Assembly (NCBI RefSeq): GCF_011009555.1
Contig: NZ_QXHD01000004.1
Location: 7,133,302 to 7,197,301 of the forward strand
Direction of reading: 5' to 3'
DNA: 64,000 bases
Source: Adonisia turfae CCMR0081
Lineage (GTDB): Bacteria; Cyanobacteriota; Cyanobacteriia; Phormidesmidales; Phormidesmidaceae
The notes under the pieces were generated by a model. It was not told the origin of the DNA, did not search any database, and worked only from the letters and a program-made list of their open reading frames with translations. Positions 56,436 to 64,000 of the stretch are shown piece after piece. The translations under genes and the position numbers were made by a program. Each line of letters opens with the position of its first letter. The first letter of the stretch is position 1.

Positions 56436-57290
56436 CTATTTAAATCGTTGGGGAATCCTTTCCAGGATACGATTGCCAAACACATGATCCAGACCTAAAT
56501 CGTTCATGTGTACGTAACCAATATGACAGTGGCATGTGTCATTGGTACAGACGCGTTCCCGTAGAGCCTCTTCAAAGTTGGGATGATAAATATTGCCGAT
56601 GGGGGCTTTAATAAAATGGCATCGGCGCATAGTTCCTTCTCCATCCACAGAGAAGACCGATTTCCCGGTGCGGCATGCTTTACCAAGACTGGGATAATAA
56701 TGGGTGTTTAATTCGTAAAGTGGATCAATGGTTTGGAAAAAGACGCGGTCTTCTGGGGTAAGTTGAGGTAGCTCAGCTTTGACGGCGTTGATCCATAGAT
56801 AGACGTTGGTAGGCAACGCTTTGCGAAGAGATCGAATGGCGGGGATGAATTTTGGACAACCCACGACACCAACACTAAATTGGATGTTTTGGTTAATAAG
56901 AGTGTGACACTTTTGTAGAAAGTGTTTTTCATTGGACCATTCTGGATGAAAGGTGGCCCAGAGGGCTAGAGTGTTTGGCTCTGCCTGACTTATCCAGTCA
57001 AGATGGCAAGATAAATTGGTTTGGATGGCGACTTTTTGTACATTGGGTAGGTGGGATAGATGACTGAGATTCTCTTGATACCATTTATGAATTAATGCTT
57101 CGCCCCATGGAGTAAAGAGGATGCCAAAGTTGTGTTCAGTGTGTTCTGTAATCCATTGGACAAATCGTTTTAAGGCCTGGCGGTCCACATCGAGTTCGGT
57201 AGCCGTTTGTTGACGTTTGGCAAAGGGACAGTAATGACAGCCGTAATTACAGCTGATTAGAGGGCCTCGATAAAGAATGCTGAGATCCAT
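56436..57290 (-). CDS. Radical SAM protein, STM4011-like
   Basis: 284 residues with the radical-SAM Cys motif near the N-terminus (CNYGCHYCPF), followed by the TFHPEW and VGVVGCP stretches. Near the C-terminus a group of cysteines (CRTGKS, MRRCHF, CTNDTCHC) could bind an additional Fe-S cluster. Its order with the next four genes matches the STM4011-STM4015 arrangement of Salmonella. The reaction is unknown. It is 21 bases after the STM4012-like gene. Confidence 0.8.
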   Translation of the reverse strand: MDLSILYRGPLISCNYGCHYCPFAKRQQTATELDVDRQALKRFVQWITEHTEHNFGILFTPWGEALIHKWYQENLSHLSHLPNVQKVAIQTNLSCHLDWISQAEPNTLALWATFHPEWSNEKHFLQKCHTLINQNIQFSVGVVGCPKFIPAIRSLRKALPTNVYLWINAVKAELPQLTPEDRVFFQTIDPLYELNTHYYPSLGKACRTGKSVFSVDGEGTMRRCHFIKAPIGNIYHPNFEEALRERVCTNDTCHCHIGYVHMNDLGLDHVFGNRILERIPQRFK

Positions 57291-57311
57291 GTTGGATTGA
57301 TTGAATGGTTA

Positions 57312-58628
57312 TTATTTGATTTTATAGGTGTTCATTAGGGTGTTGACATTGTCTGAAAATAGGCTGGGGCCAATGGCATCTGAGCGTTCTAGACCTAGTT
57401 CAGTAAGGTGCAGGTGGTGATGGTGTTGTTGCAGAAGTTTCAGAGTTAGGAAATGCTGTAGCTTTGGAAAATCGGTTAATGCGTCCGTGTGAAAGCGATC
57501 GCAATACCCCCCCATATCTAACCCCTCTGGAGACAGTAAAGACAGTAAAATAAATCGCCGCTGTTGTTCTTCTCGATTTAACTCAAAGCCATAGTTAACG
57601 ATGTCAAAATCTTGATCAGTACTGTCAATGTAGCGAGCTAGGATATGTTTGATTTCTTTGGCATTGACAGCATAGTCATAGGAATAATGAAGTGCTTGAG
57701 TGTAGGATCGGGCTCCGCAGCCCAGGCCTATCATGCCATCGACCTGACAGCAGTAAACGGGACCGGAACGTGAATTCATATCAATTTTCCGAAACATCCG
57801 CATTGAGACCTGTTCGTAGCCCTGGTCTAATAATAAATCTCGCCCAGCGCGATAACAGTCTAATCGATGATCATCCCAGGCCTGATTAGTCATTCCTAAT
57901 CCCGTTAAGGGTCGCACATACAACGGATACAGATATAACTCTTCCGGTTGAAACTGTAGCGCAGTGTGGATAGACTGCAGCCAGCTGTCTATGGTTTGTC
58001 CGGGCAATCCATAGATCAAGTCGATATTCAAGGTGGGAAACTCAATTTCGCGAATACGACACAGCACATCTTGAACGACTTCAGCGGTTTGACGACGTTG
58101 GGTGGCTAGCACTTCGCTATCGATAAAGCTTTGCACACCGATGCTAATGCGATCGGTGCCATAATCAAACAACAGATCTAATTTTTCTGGGGTGGCGGTG
58201 TCAGGAGAGACTTCAACAGATACGGGAATTGTTTGCAGGGGTGCTCCCATCGTGGTTGCTGCAATCTCTAAAATCTGTGCCAGGGCTTTAGTGGGGAGTT
58301 GGGTGGGGGTGCCACCGCCGAGGGCAAACCGGGCAAATGTTGGATTATCAATACTCTCCTGAACACGATGGGCCTGTCGTTGAACGGCCTTGATGTAATT
58401 GTTGATAAAATCATTATCCTGGGTCACCGTGGTGAAGAGATTACAAAAGCCACATCGCATCTCACAAAAGGGAATGTGAATATACAAAAACAGTGAGTTC
58501 TGGTCTTCCTTAGACCATACATCGTGAACAGATTTTACTGGTAAAGGTCGATAACTGGTCTTGTGAGGATAGGAATAAACATAATGTTGATAGGGTGATT
58601 GAGTTAATAAGGGAACAGGGACTGTCAT
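57312..58628 (-). CDS. Radical SAM protein, STM4012-like (HemN/HemW related)
   Basis: 438 residues with a radical-SAM Cys motif (CEMRCGFCN) and the HemW-like features GGGTPT, SIGVQSF and NIDLIYGLPGQT. It is related to coproporphyrinogen dehydrogenase and HemW, but the C-terminal half is different, so the substrate is likely not a porphyrin. It belongs to the STM401x set here. A GTG-free ATG start at 58628 is used. Confidence 0.82.
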   Translation of the reverse strand: MTVPVPLLTQSPYQHYVYSYPHKTSYRPLPVKSVHDVWSKEDQNSLFLYIHIPFCEMRCGFCNLFTTVTQDNDFINNYIKAVQRQAHRVQESIDNPTFARFALGGGTPTQLPTKALAQILEIAATTMGAPLQTIPVSVEVSPDTATPEKLDLLFDYGTDRISIGVQSFIDSEVLATQRRQTAEVVQDVLCRIREIEFPTLNIDLIYGLPGQTIDSWLQSIHTALQFQPEELYLYPLYVRPLTGLGMTNQAWDDHRLDCYRAGRDLLLDQGYEQVSMRMFRKIDMNSRSGPVYCCQVDGMIGLGCGARSYTQALHYSYDYAVNAKEIKHILARYIDSTDQDFDIVNYGFELNREEQQRRFILLSLLSPEGLDMGGYCDRFHTDALTDFPKLQHFLTLKLLQQHHHHLHLTELGLERSDAIGPSLFSDNVNTLMNTYKIK

Positions 58629-58675
58629 AGGAGAAATCCAGGAAAGAATTGAAAACTAACGATACGGTTTTATGA

Positions 58676-59494
58676 CTACTTTATGACTACGTCTGCATAG
58701 GGAACTGTCCACACAACTGGATGGGCACAACGGTGACCAGTGTAACCATCTTCACCATAGGTGGTGCCATGGTCTGAACAGAGAATGGCATAGGTGGGGG
58801 CGCGACATCTCAGACCTTGCCAGAGGGAAACCAGGGCCTGATCAACATACTCTAATGCAGCGCCGTGGCTTTCTATGGAGTCTGCTTGGGCTCCGGGTAA
58901 GTAGAAATAGTTGGGCTGATGCAGGGCTGATAGGTTAATGAACAGGAAAATACGTTGTTGTTTGGGAATGACTTGAATGCGATCGCAAGCCAACTTCACC
59001 TGACATTCCGTAGACTGCGGATTTGTCACTCCTAATTCCGGTGACCAATACCGTTCCTGAAACAGATTGGGGAGTACACAGCTAAGGGGATTTAGTTGAT
59101 TAAAAAAGCCTACCCCACCGATACAAATGGTGCGATAACCTTTGGCCGCTAACCCTTCCGGCAGACTAGGGGCATCTAGTACACAAGTTTCTGGGGTGAT
59201 GGTGGTACTGCCTGCAAAATTTAAGGCAAAGGGGCGGGGGTGCTTTCCCGGTGTGATGGGAGTGGGTAGAAATCCGGCAAAGAATGCTTGATGAGCGGCA
59301 TAGGTAAAGCTACCGGGAGAGTGCCGAGCCTCCCAGCCTTGGGGAATTAATTGGGCTAAGTTGGGTAAGCGGCCTTGTTCAAATAACCGTTGGGCCACAT
59401 CGTAGCGGAGGGTATCGAAAGTGAGTAGCAGAATGTCATGGGTGCCGACCAGCTGATTAACGTTCAGTCTGGTGGGTAGATGATGCGTGGACAT
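58676..59494 (-). CDS. Alkaline-phosphatase-fold hydrolase, STM4013-like
   Basis: 272 residues of the sulfatase/phosphatase superfamily: LLLTFDTLRYD with a metal-binding Asp, GSFTYAAHQAFF where the Thr may be the nucleophile, and LCSDHGTTYGEDGYTGHR with the Asp-His metal ligands. It may hydrolyse a phosphate or sulfate ester. It overlaps the 3' end of the STM4014-like gene by 38 bases, indicating tight coupling. Confidence 0.8.
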   Translation of the reverse strand: MSTHHLPTRLNVNQLVGTHDILLLTFDTLRYDVAQRLFEQGRLPNLAQLIPQGWEARHSPGSFTYAAHQAFFAGFLPTPITPGKHPRPFALNFAGSTTITPETCVLDAPSLPEGLAAKGYRTICIGGVGFFNQLNPLSCVLPNLFQERYWSPELGVTNPQSTECQVKLACDRIQVIPKQQRIFLFINLSALHQPNYFYLPGAQADSIESHGAALEYVDQALVSLWQGLRCRAPTYAILCSDHGTTYGEDGYTGHRCAHPVVWTVPYADVVIK

Positions 59495-60662
59495 AGGGTA
59501 ACCCTTGGTGCTGCTGGAGTAAGGTTTTTATTTCTGTGGTGTAGGTGTCTTGACCTTGCCAGGTGATGCCCCTGAGTAAATCACCAAAGGCATTAACTTC
59601 TAAGACATAATGGTCCTTGAAATTGGGGGCAATGAGTAGGTCAATGCCACAGTAAAGGCTTTTGGGAAAGCAGGCAGCGGCCTGTTCGCAGGTGTGCATC
59701 ATGGTGGCCCAGTTATCGGCGGTAAGGGCTGAGGGGAGATCGGTGATGGATTTGCGATCGCTACCCAAATGCAAATTGGTCATGGGGCTTTTCCCCACAC
59801 GCACCACCACATGTTTAGCCTCTCCCCCAATCACCACCACCCGCAGGTCAAACTCTCTGCCATCTATCCTGGCCTTAGGCATCCACGCTTCAACTTGAAT
59901 AGTCTCTTTAGCAAGGAAGTTAATAATCTCGGCAATGTGTTGGAGATTGCGATATTGATAAACCTTGCGAGAATTATAAAATCGCAGTTTACCTTGCTCC
60001 ATGGTACGCTCCACAGTTGTGATCGCCCGTTCGTTCTCACCACGATAGTCATAGGCAACAACACCTGATGCCGATGAACCATGGGCAAGTTTAATAAAAA
60101 CACGCCGACAGCCCTGCTGTGCCATCCGTTCCTTAAGCTGATCATAGTTCTGGATCGGCTCTTTGCGCACCAACGAGCATGGAATTGGAATATCGGCATT
60201 TTCTAAGATCCGCTGACACCGAATCTTATCAAACATGCTGACAATGTTATCTGGATGATTCATCACCTGCCCTTGCAACGGTTGCGCCCAAGATTGAAGA
60301 CAATGTCGCCAACCCAAATACCATTGGCGCGGGTAGAGAATTCTGCCTTTATCTTCAGGCAATTGATAGGCTGCTGTAGCGCTGATCCGCTGATGATCGC
60401 CCGAATCATCTACTACAGCGCCAGTGGCAACAAAACCGCGATCAACAACAAAGTTTCGTTCCGGAGCCTCAAACCGAAACCAAGCGTTAGATCCATCCCA
60501 ATCAGTTAGAGAATCTTTTTCAGCAAGTAGCTCCTCATAGGAGACTAATTGAGCCATAGATAGACCACACCCCCTAAGCGCCTGTTGAAAGAGATCCACT
60601 CTACGGCTTTGAGGATTAGCGATGAGAACAAAATTGATCATATCAAGTTGACTATTAGTCAT
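59457..60662 (-). CDS. ATP-grasp-like protein, STM4014-like
   Basis: 401 residues with an ATP-grasp-like order: the N-terminal ANPQSRRVDLFQQAL, the lysine-bearing strand CRRVFIKLAHGSSASG, the WMPKARIDGREFDLRVVVIGGE region, and VLEVNAFGDLLRG at the metal-binding end. ATP-grasp enzymes join carboxylates to amines or thiols using ATP. The substrate is unknown. The start at 60662 is listed, but the Met at 60641 (MINFVLIAN) would also fit. Confidence 0.78.
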   Translation of the reverse strand: MTNSQLDMINFVLIANPQSRRVDLFQQALRGCGLSMAQLVSYEELLAEKDSLTDWDGSNAWFRFEAPERNFVVDRGFVATGAVVDDSGDHQRISATAAYQLPEDKGRILYPRQWYLGWRHCLQSWAQPLQGQVMNHPDNIVSMFDKIRCQRILENADIPIPCSLVRKEPIQNYDQLKERMAQQGCRRVFIKLAHGSSASGVVAYDYRGENERAITTVERTMEQGKLRFYNSRKVYQYRNLQHIAEIINFLAKETIQVEAWMPKARIDGREFDLRVVVIGGEAKHVVVRVGKSPMTNLHLGSDRKSITDLPSALTADNWATMMHTCEQAAACFPKSLYCGIDLLIAPNFKDHYVLEVNAFGDLLRGITWQGQDTYTTEIKTLLQQHQGLPYVHASSTHQTER

Positions 60663-60698
60663 CTATGGAGGAATCAAATAAATTAGGTTCCATTTTTA

Positions 60699-60732
60699 GC
60701 TGTAGAGACGTTGCATACAACGTCTCTACAGC
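60699..60732. repeat. Dispersed palindrome, GCATAC type (copy 8)
   Basis: 34 bases with one mismatch at the centre (GCATAC). The arms are GCTGTAGAGACGTTG and its complement. It lies between the STM4014- and STM4015-like genes. Confidence 0.85.
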
Positions 60733-60743
60733 CAGTGGAATTC

Positions 60744-61772
60744 CTATTCAGACACCACACAATATCGACGAAATTCAGGGTCTTCGTCTTCCTCTTCTTG
60801 CCGCTGTCCATCAGCAATGATCTGCATCCCTAACGTCGTCAACTGCTCGATTAGCGCATCCGAGAGATAACTTTCCGACACATTTAAGATTTCTAAATCA
60901 CGAATAGCAGGGCTCGCCAACAACTCAGTGGCTCCCGCATCTGAGAGCGTCCCCAGAGACAGATCTAACACCCGTAACCTTGGCAGCAGGGCAGACTTTA
61001 CCAATCGTTCTATAAGTTCATTGGTAAATTTGCTATTGCGCAGTCCCAGGTAAGCCAGATTGGAAAAACACAGATTATCCAAAACAGGTTCTAGATCTTG
61101 TTCCCAGCAATCACCACCATAGTTGTCACTGCCAAACCAAAATTCCAAATGCTCCAGAGCAGGCAGCTTCCAATTATAAATTTGATAAACTGTATCGCGA
61201 CTGAGGCCACCCGTTTCAAGGATTAAGGCCTTCAGATAGTCGTGCTTAGCTGGTGTTGTAAACGTCAGTCCTGTTCCACCCCGCACCTGCAAAATTTCTA
61301 ACTGAGGATAGGCCAGCAAAAGAGGAGACATATCGCTTTGCTGTAGCCAGGAAATTTCACATTCCTCATAGGTAATATCGCCAATAAACAGAGCTTTCAG
61401 ATTTGGTAAACGATCATTGATTTCTGCTAATGTACTGACCAACTTAGCTGTTGATGATTCCTCCGTGCATACGTCCCCATCCCCTTGCCAAAGGCCTAGG
61501 ACCAAGGCCTCAATATCAGTAGCTTCAGGTCTGTTTACGAGTTGCTGCAATACCTCAACTAGTGATTCGTCGTCGTCATAGTCACAACGCAAAGCATAGG
61601 CTGTATTTTGGGGATTTGCCAAGGACTGATCGTGCTGAAATTCTTGGACTGTTCTATTGGCAAAACGAGTGGTGTGTTTCCCTTCATATCCGCCATAACC
61701 TGCTAACCGTTCGGTCAGGTTCCAACCGGGTACCGTATGCTGAGTTCCATTGAACGTGGGTGAATCAGTCAT
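60744..61772 (-). CDS. Leucine-rich-repeat protein, STM4015-like
   Basis: 342 residues. The middle and C-terminal parts show LRRs such as LEILQVRGG, LEHLEFWFG, LAYLGLRNSKF, LRVLDLSLG and LEILNVSES; an acidic tail (QEEEDEDPEF) ends the protein. There is no signal peptide. In this gene neighbourhood STM4015 is found with STM4011-STM4014. It may present or bind the substrate of the enzymes. It is the first gene of this minus-strand cluster. Confidence 0.8.
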   Translation of the reverse strand: MTDSPTFNGTQHTVPGWNLTERLAGYGGYEGKHTTRFANRTVQEFQHDQSLANPQNTAYALRCDYDDDESLVEVLQQLVNRPEATDIEALVLGLWQGDGDVCTEESSTAKLVSTLAEINDRLPNLKALFIGDITYEECEISWLQQSDMSPLLLAYPQLEILQVRGGTGLTFTTPAKHDYLKALILETGGLSRDTVYQIYNWKLPALEHLEFWFGSDNYGGDCWEQDLEPVLDNLCFSNLAYLGLRNSKFTNELIERLVKSALLPRLRVLDLSLGTLSDAGATELLASPAIRDLEILNVSESYLSDALIEQLTTLGMQIIADGQRQEEEDEDPEFRRYCVVSE

Positions 61773-62225
61773 AGTTGAAAACGTGAGAAGACCGCAAAAC
61801 TTCTTGAATTGGAAATGTCAGTAATGCACCTGCTCTAATGACGTCTTAGATTACCCACACGTTGCCTATGGCTTGCCTAAAGGCTAGCTCCTGCGAAATA
61901 TGGGAATACGATTTCAGTGCTGACCTGACAATAGCGCAATAATTATCGCGCCCATATCCAATAATAGTTCATTTGAACTATTATTGGGGTGACAAGGTGT
62001 GCACTCTGAAGCGTCAATTCTTCAAAAGAGGGCTTATGTGAGTGATGGTTTTGGCTGTGGGATTTTGGGCCAAAGACCACAGATAATAGGTGTGATGCCC
62101 AGGAAGATTGCGATCGCACTACCCATAAAGTTTAGAAGTCTTAACACCTCAAGACATAGATAATTTCCTTCTCATCTTCATATATAGCTGAGTTTAGGTA
62201 CCCCAAAAGGACGCCTCCTAACGTT
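61773..62225. other. Divergent intergenic region
   Basis: 453 bases between STM4015 (minus) and a START-like gene (plus), with both promoters expected. A 30-bp near-palindrome lies at 61958-61987. A GCGATCGC octamer is at about 62109. No gene was seen. Confidence 0.45.
61958..61987. repeat. Palindrome upstream of the STM4015-like gene
   Basis: CCAATAATAGTTCA and TGAACTATTATTGG pair perfectly over 14 bases around TT. It is unrelated to the dispersed family and 186 bases upstream of the STM4015 start. It could be an operator or a bidirectional terminator. Confidence 0.6.
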
Positions 62226-62672
62226 ATGACTACCTTTCAATACACCAGCCTGATTGCGGCCTCAACTGCGACCGTTTGGCGTTTTCACGAACGGCCTGAC
62301 ATCCTTACCCTTCTGACACCACCCTGGCAACCTGTCGAAGCCGTTCGCCGTGAAGGTGGCCTTGGCCCTGGAGCCATCAGCGAGTTTCGTCTGTGGCTAG
62401 GGCCTGTTCCTATCACCTGGATCGCCCGCCACACCGATGAATATGAACCCAATCGGTTATTTACAGATATCCAAGAAAGCGGCCCACTGGATGCCTGGAC
62501 CCATCGCCATCGGTTTGAATCCGAAGGTGAGCAAACGCGGTTAACCGACGATATTGTCTTCACCTTGCCGGTAGAGTGGGCCAGTGAACCCCTGATTGGC
62601 TGGTTTGTCCTACAGCGTTTGCAGGACATGTTTGACTATCGTCATAAGGTGACGCGGGAGGCTTGTGAGTAG
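62226..62672 (+). CDS. SRPBCC (START-like) protein
   Basis: 148 residues beginning FQYTSLIAASTATVWRFHERPDIL, typical of the SRPBCC cyclase-like group. LTDDIVFTLPVEW and a C-terminal helix follow. It should bind a hydrophobic ligand; which one is unknown. It is independent of the SRPBCC protein at 5631. Confidence 0.8.
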   Translation: MTTFQYTSLIAASTATVWRFHERPDILTLLTPPWQPVEAVRREGGLGPGAISEFRLWLGPVPITWIARHTDEYEPNRLFTDIQESGPLDAWTHRHRFESEGEQTRLTDDIVFTLPVEWASEPLIGWFVLQRLQDMFDYRHKVTREACE

Positions 62673-62710
62673 CCCTCACCCTAAATCCCTCCCACCAGGG
62701 AGAAGGACTT
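62673..62710. repeat. Dispersed G/C-run repeat (copy 2)
   Basis: Directly after a stop codon: CCCTCACCCTAAATCCCTCC, then CCACCAGGGAGAAGGACTT. CTCCC and GGGAG form the hairpin. The reverse complement resembles the segment at 9041-9076. Confidence 0.55.
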
Positions 62711-62782
62711 TGCAGGAAGAAACTCAACTAAAAACTAAAAATTCCCTAAGAAAATAAAATCAATTAACGCCCAAATTTTGGA

Positions 62783-62812
62783 TGTACAAACGTTCCATGG
62801 AACGTCTCGTCC
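62783..62812. repeat. Dispersed palindrome, decayed CCATGG type (copy 9)
   Basis: The core ACGTTCCATGGAACGT (62790-62805) is perfect, while the outer arms (TGTACAA and CTCGTCC) no longer pair. Confidence 0.75.
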
Positions 62813-62849
62813 ATATTTACTTGTGGACTTTTTTATTTATAGCTTGCTC

Positions 62850-63311
62850 TTACGCAATATCCGCTGGCGGTTCCCCTTTTTCCTTCAGTTGCTGCAATTG
62901 TGCCCGCATCACCTGCTCCAGCATGGTTCGCGGCACCTCAATGCCCTGACCTTTTCCCTTTACCTGCATAAAAATAATGCTGTCTAGCTGCTTTAGCGAT
63001 AACAGCTGAAACAGTAGGTGGGTGCTGGGATGAGGCAGTGCCATCATCTGAGGATTATCAGCTGCGCTGGCTGCTGCCGCTTCTAGGGATGGGTATGCAT
63101 AGACGACCGTTTTCGTTGTTTTGGGATCTTGCCGACCACGCAGTGTAGTCATGACCCAGCCCTGTCCTAAAGACTGGACGACGTAATATAGTTGTCTTGG
63201 CAGTTGACCCGCGATTTCCTTTAACAGGGGTGCTACCAACGAAATTGCCTGACCAGTTGTCTGATCCGGAGCTTCATCAATCAAAGTTTGAATTTGTTTT
63301 TCGATATCCAT
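62850..63311 (-). CDS. Conserved-looking hypothetical protein
   Basis: 153 residues, soluble. The N-terminal half is helical (IDEAPDQTTGQAISLVAPLLKEI), the middle beta-rich (YYVVQSLGQGWVMTTLRGR), and the C-terminus again helical (LEQVMRAQLQQLKEKGE). No catalytic motif is seen. I cannot name a family. The ATG at 63311 has only a weak ribosome-binding site. Confidence 0.6.
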   Translation of the reverse strand: MDIEKQIQTLIDEAPDQTTGQAISLVAPLLKEIAGQLPRQLYYVVQSLGQGWVMTTLRGRQDPKTTKTVVYAYPSLEAAAASAADNPQMMALPHPSTHLLFQLLSLKQLDSIIFMQVKGKGQGIEVPRTMLEQVMRAQLQQLKEKGEPPADIA

Positions 63312-63413
63312 CTGACTTTTTTGATAGTTTCGTGAAAATTACTGACTTTTGTTAGAACGTGCGGAATACTGTCTATGCTCAGGTGAGGGAATGCCTGGGA
63401 CGCTCTAGCTCTA

Positions 63414-64000
63414 ATGACCACGCTGCTAATGCTTGAGGAAACGTCTACAACGCTCGTAGAAGCACTTAATACAGAAGTTTTGAAGTTGCTCAAGCAAGCG
63501 ACCAGAACCTCCGAAAAAAGTTGCCAGGCTGTCGCCGAGCGCATCTGTAGTGAATCGCTTCGTATTTGTACAGAAAGCCAACGTATTCAAAATTCTGGAG
63601 ATGTAAAAAGTTGGGCATTTAACCTCGCTAATCATCGAGTTGACCAGTGCATTCGCTATTACAAACTTAGCTCTGAACGGGGGCGCATCGAGCTGCATAG
63701 TACTCTCAGTGCCATTATCTATCGCTATATATCAGTTCCCTACGCTCAAACTAGCTATCAGGCGCGACTTTCCCTAATTGAAGATTTTCTACAAAATTTC
63801 TACAGCGAGGCAATCAATGCTTTTCGTCGGGAAAATCAGATGGAGGCAAACTTTCAGCCCCGCACGGCTCTGGAGCTAGCTGAATATATGGCCTTTACTG
63901 AGCGCTACGGTAAGCGCCGTATCCCTTTGAGGCGAGGACGGAGTCAACAGCTCATTATTTTGCGAGCCCAAACCTTTTCCAAGCAGCAGCCCCCAGAAAC
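63414..64000 (+). CDS. Conserved cyanobacterial protein, partial (cut by window edge)
   Basis: The frame from the ATG at 63414 is open for 195 codons to the right edge. The N-terminus is helical (LKLLKQATRTSEKSCQAVAE). Further on is a region with FRRENQMEANFQPRTALELA and ERYGKRRIPLRRGRSQQLI, which I associate with a protein family conserved in cyanobacteria but whose name I cannot give with confidence. The basic run RRIPLRRGRS suggests nucleic-acid binding. It is divergent from the gene at 62850. Confidence 0.65.
   Translation, partial: MTTLLMLEETSTTLVEALNTEVLKLLKQATRTSEKSCQAVAERICSESLRICTESQRIQNSGDVKSWAFNLANHRVDQCIRYYKLSSERGRIELHSTLSAIIYRYISVPYAQTSYQARLSLIEDFLQNFYSEAINAFRRENQMEANFQPRTALELAEYMAFTERYGKRRIPLRRGRSQQLIILRAQTFSKQQPPE

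Overview
The window looks like chromosomal DNA of a cyanobacterium. HIP1-type octamers (GCGATCGC and near variants) recur throughout. Several proteins are of cyanobacterial type: a deazaflavin-type photolyase C-terminus, DUF2752, multi-domain Ser/Thr kinases with an extracellular tail, and a partial conserved protein at the right edge. No tRNA, rRNA, CRISPR array or prophage was seen. The genus cannot be fixed from sequence alone; a Leptolyngbya-like organism is only a guess.

Layout. 1-11.9 kb is ordinary core and accessory metabolism: photolyase (cut by the left edge), small membrane proteins, an LRR-kinase fusion overlapping an N-formylglutamate amidohydrolase, an O-methyltransferase, a START-like protein, a His-rich membrane hydroxylase, phosphoglucomutase, a small beta-barrel and a GPH-type sugar transporter. 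12-15.6 kb holds three plus-strand genes: a substrate-binding/VWA fusion lipoprotein, a membrane coiled-coil protein and a second solute-binding protein.

15.6-43.9 kb is the most unusual region. It is about 28 kb of almost entirely minus-strand genes for secreted, Asp/Asn/Thr-rich proteins of the DUF11/SdrD-B type (15598, 17818, 18329, 23543, 27228, 29421, 38155, 40432, 41121). Among them are a 1391-residue outer-membrane-barrel candidate (33980) and a beta-helix/OmpA fusion (31722). Five exported proteins end in the same 176-211 residue domain with invariant motifs, which could be a sorting or docking module. Several also share a short N-terminal module. The cluster is interrupted by a plus-strand AAA ATPase/PD-(D/E)XK gene, a VapC remnant, and a RAYT-type transposase that carries a copy of a genome-dispersed palindrome inside its own reading frame. 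I infer a surface-adhesin or sheath system: barrel as outer-membrane port, OmpA fusion as peptidoglycan anchor, and DUF11 proteins as the displayed parts.

44.5-49.2 kb carries a degenerate sensor histidine kinase, a Ser/Thr kinase with a ten-G tract, and bioD. 49.3-56.2 kb is an M20 amidohydrolase followed by urease genes ureD, ureA, ureB and ureC. This set is split by an S41-like protein translationally coupled to ureB and by a secreted SH3-like protein before ureC; ureE, ureF and ureG are absent. 56.4-61.8 kb is a complete STM4011-STM4015 type cluster (two radical-SAM enzymes, a phosphatase-fold hydrolase, an ATP-grasp-like protein and an LRR protein), conserved across bacteria but without a known product. 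The right end holds a START-like protein, a conserved hypothetical and a partial cyanobacterial gene.

At least nine copies of a palindrome (centre CCATGG or GCATGC, arms near TGTAGAGAC) sit between genes. Their arm sequences differ from copy to copy while pairing stays perfect in most.
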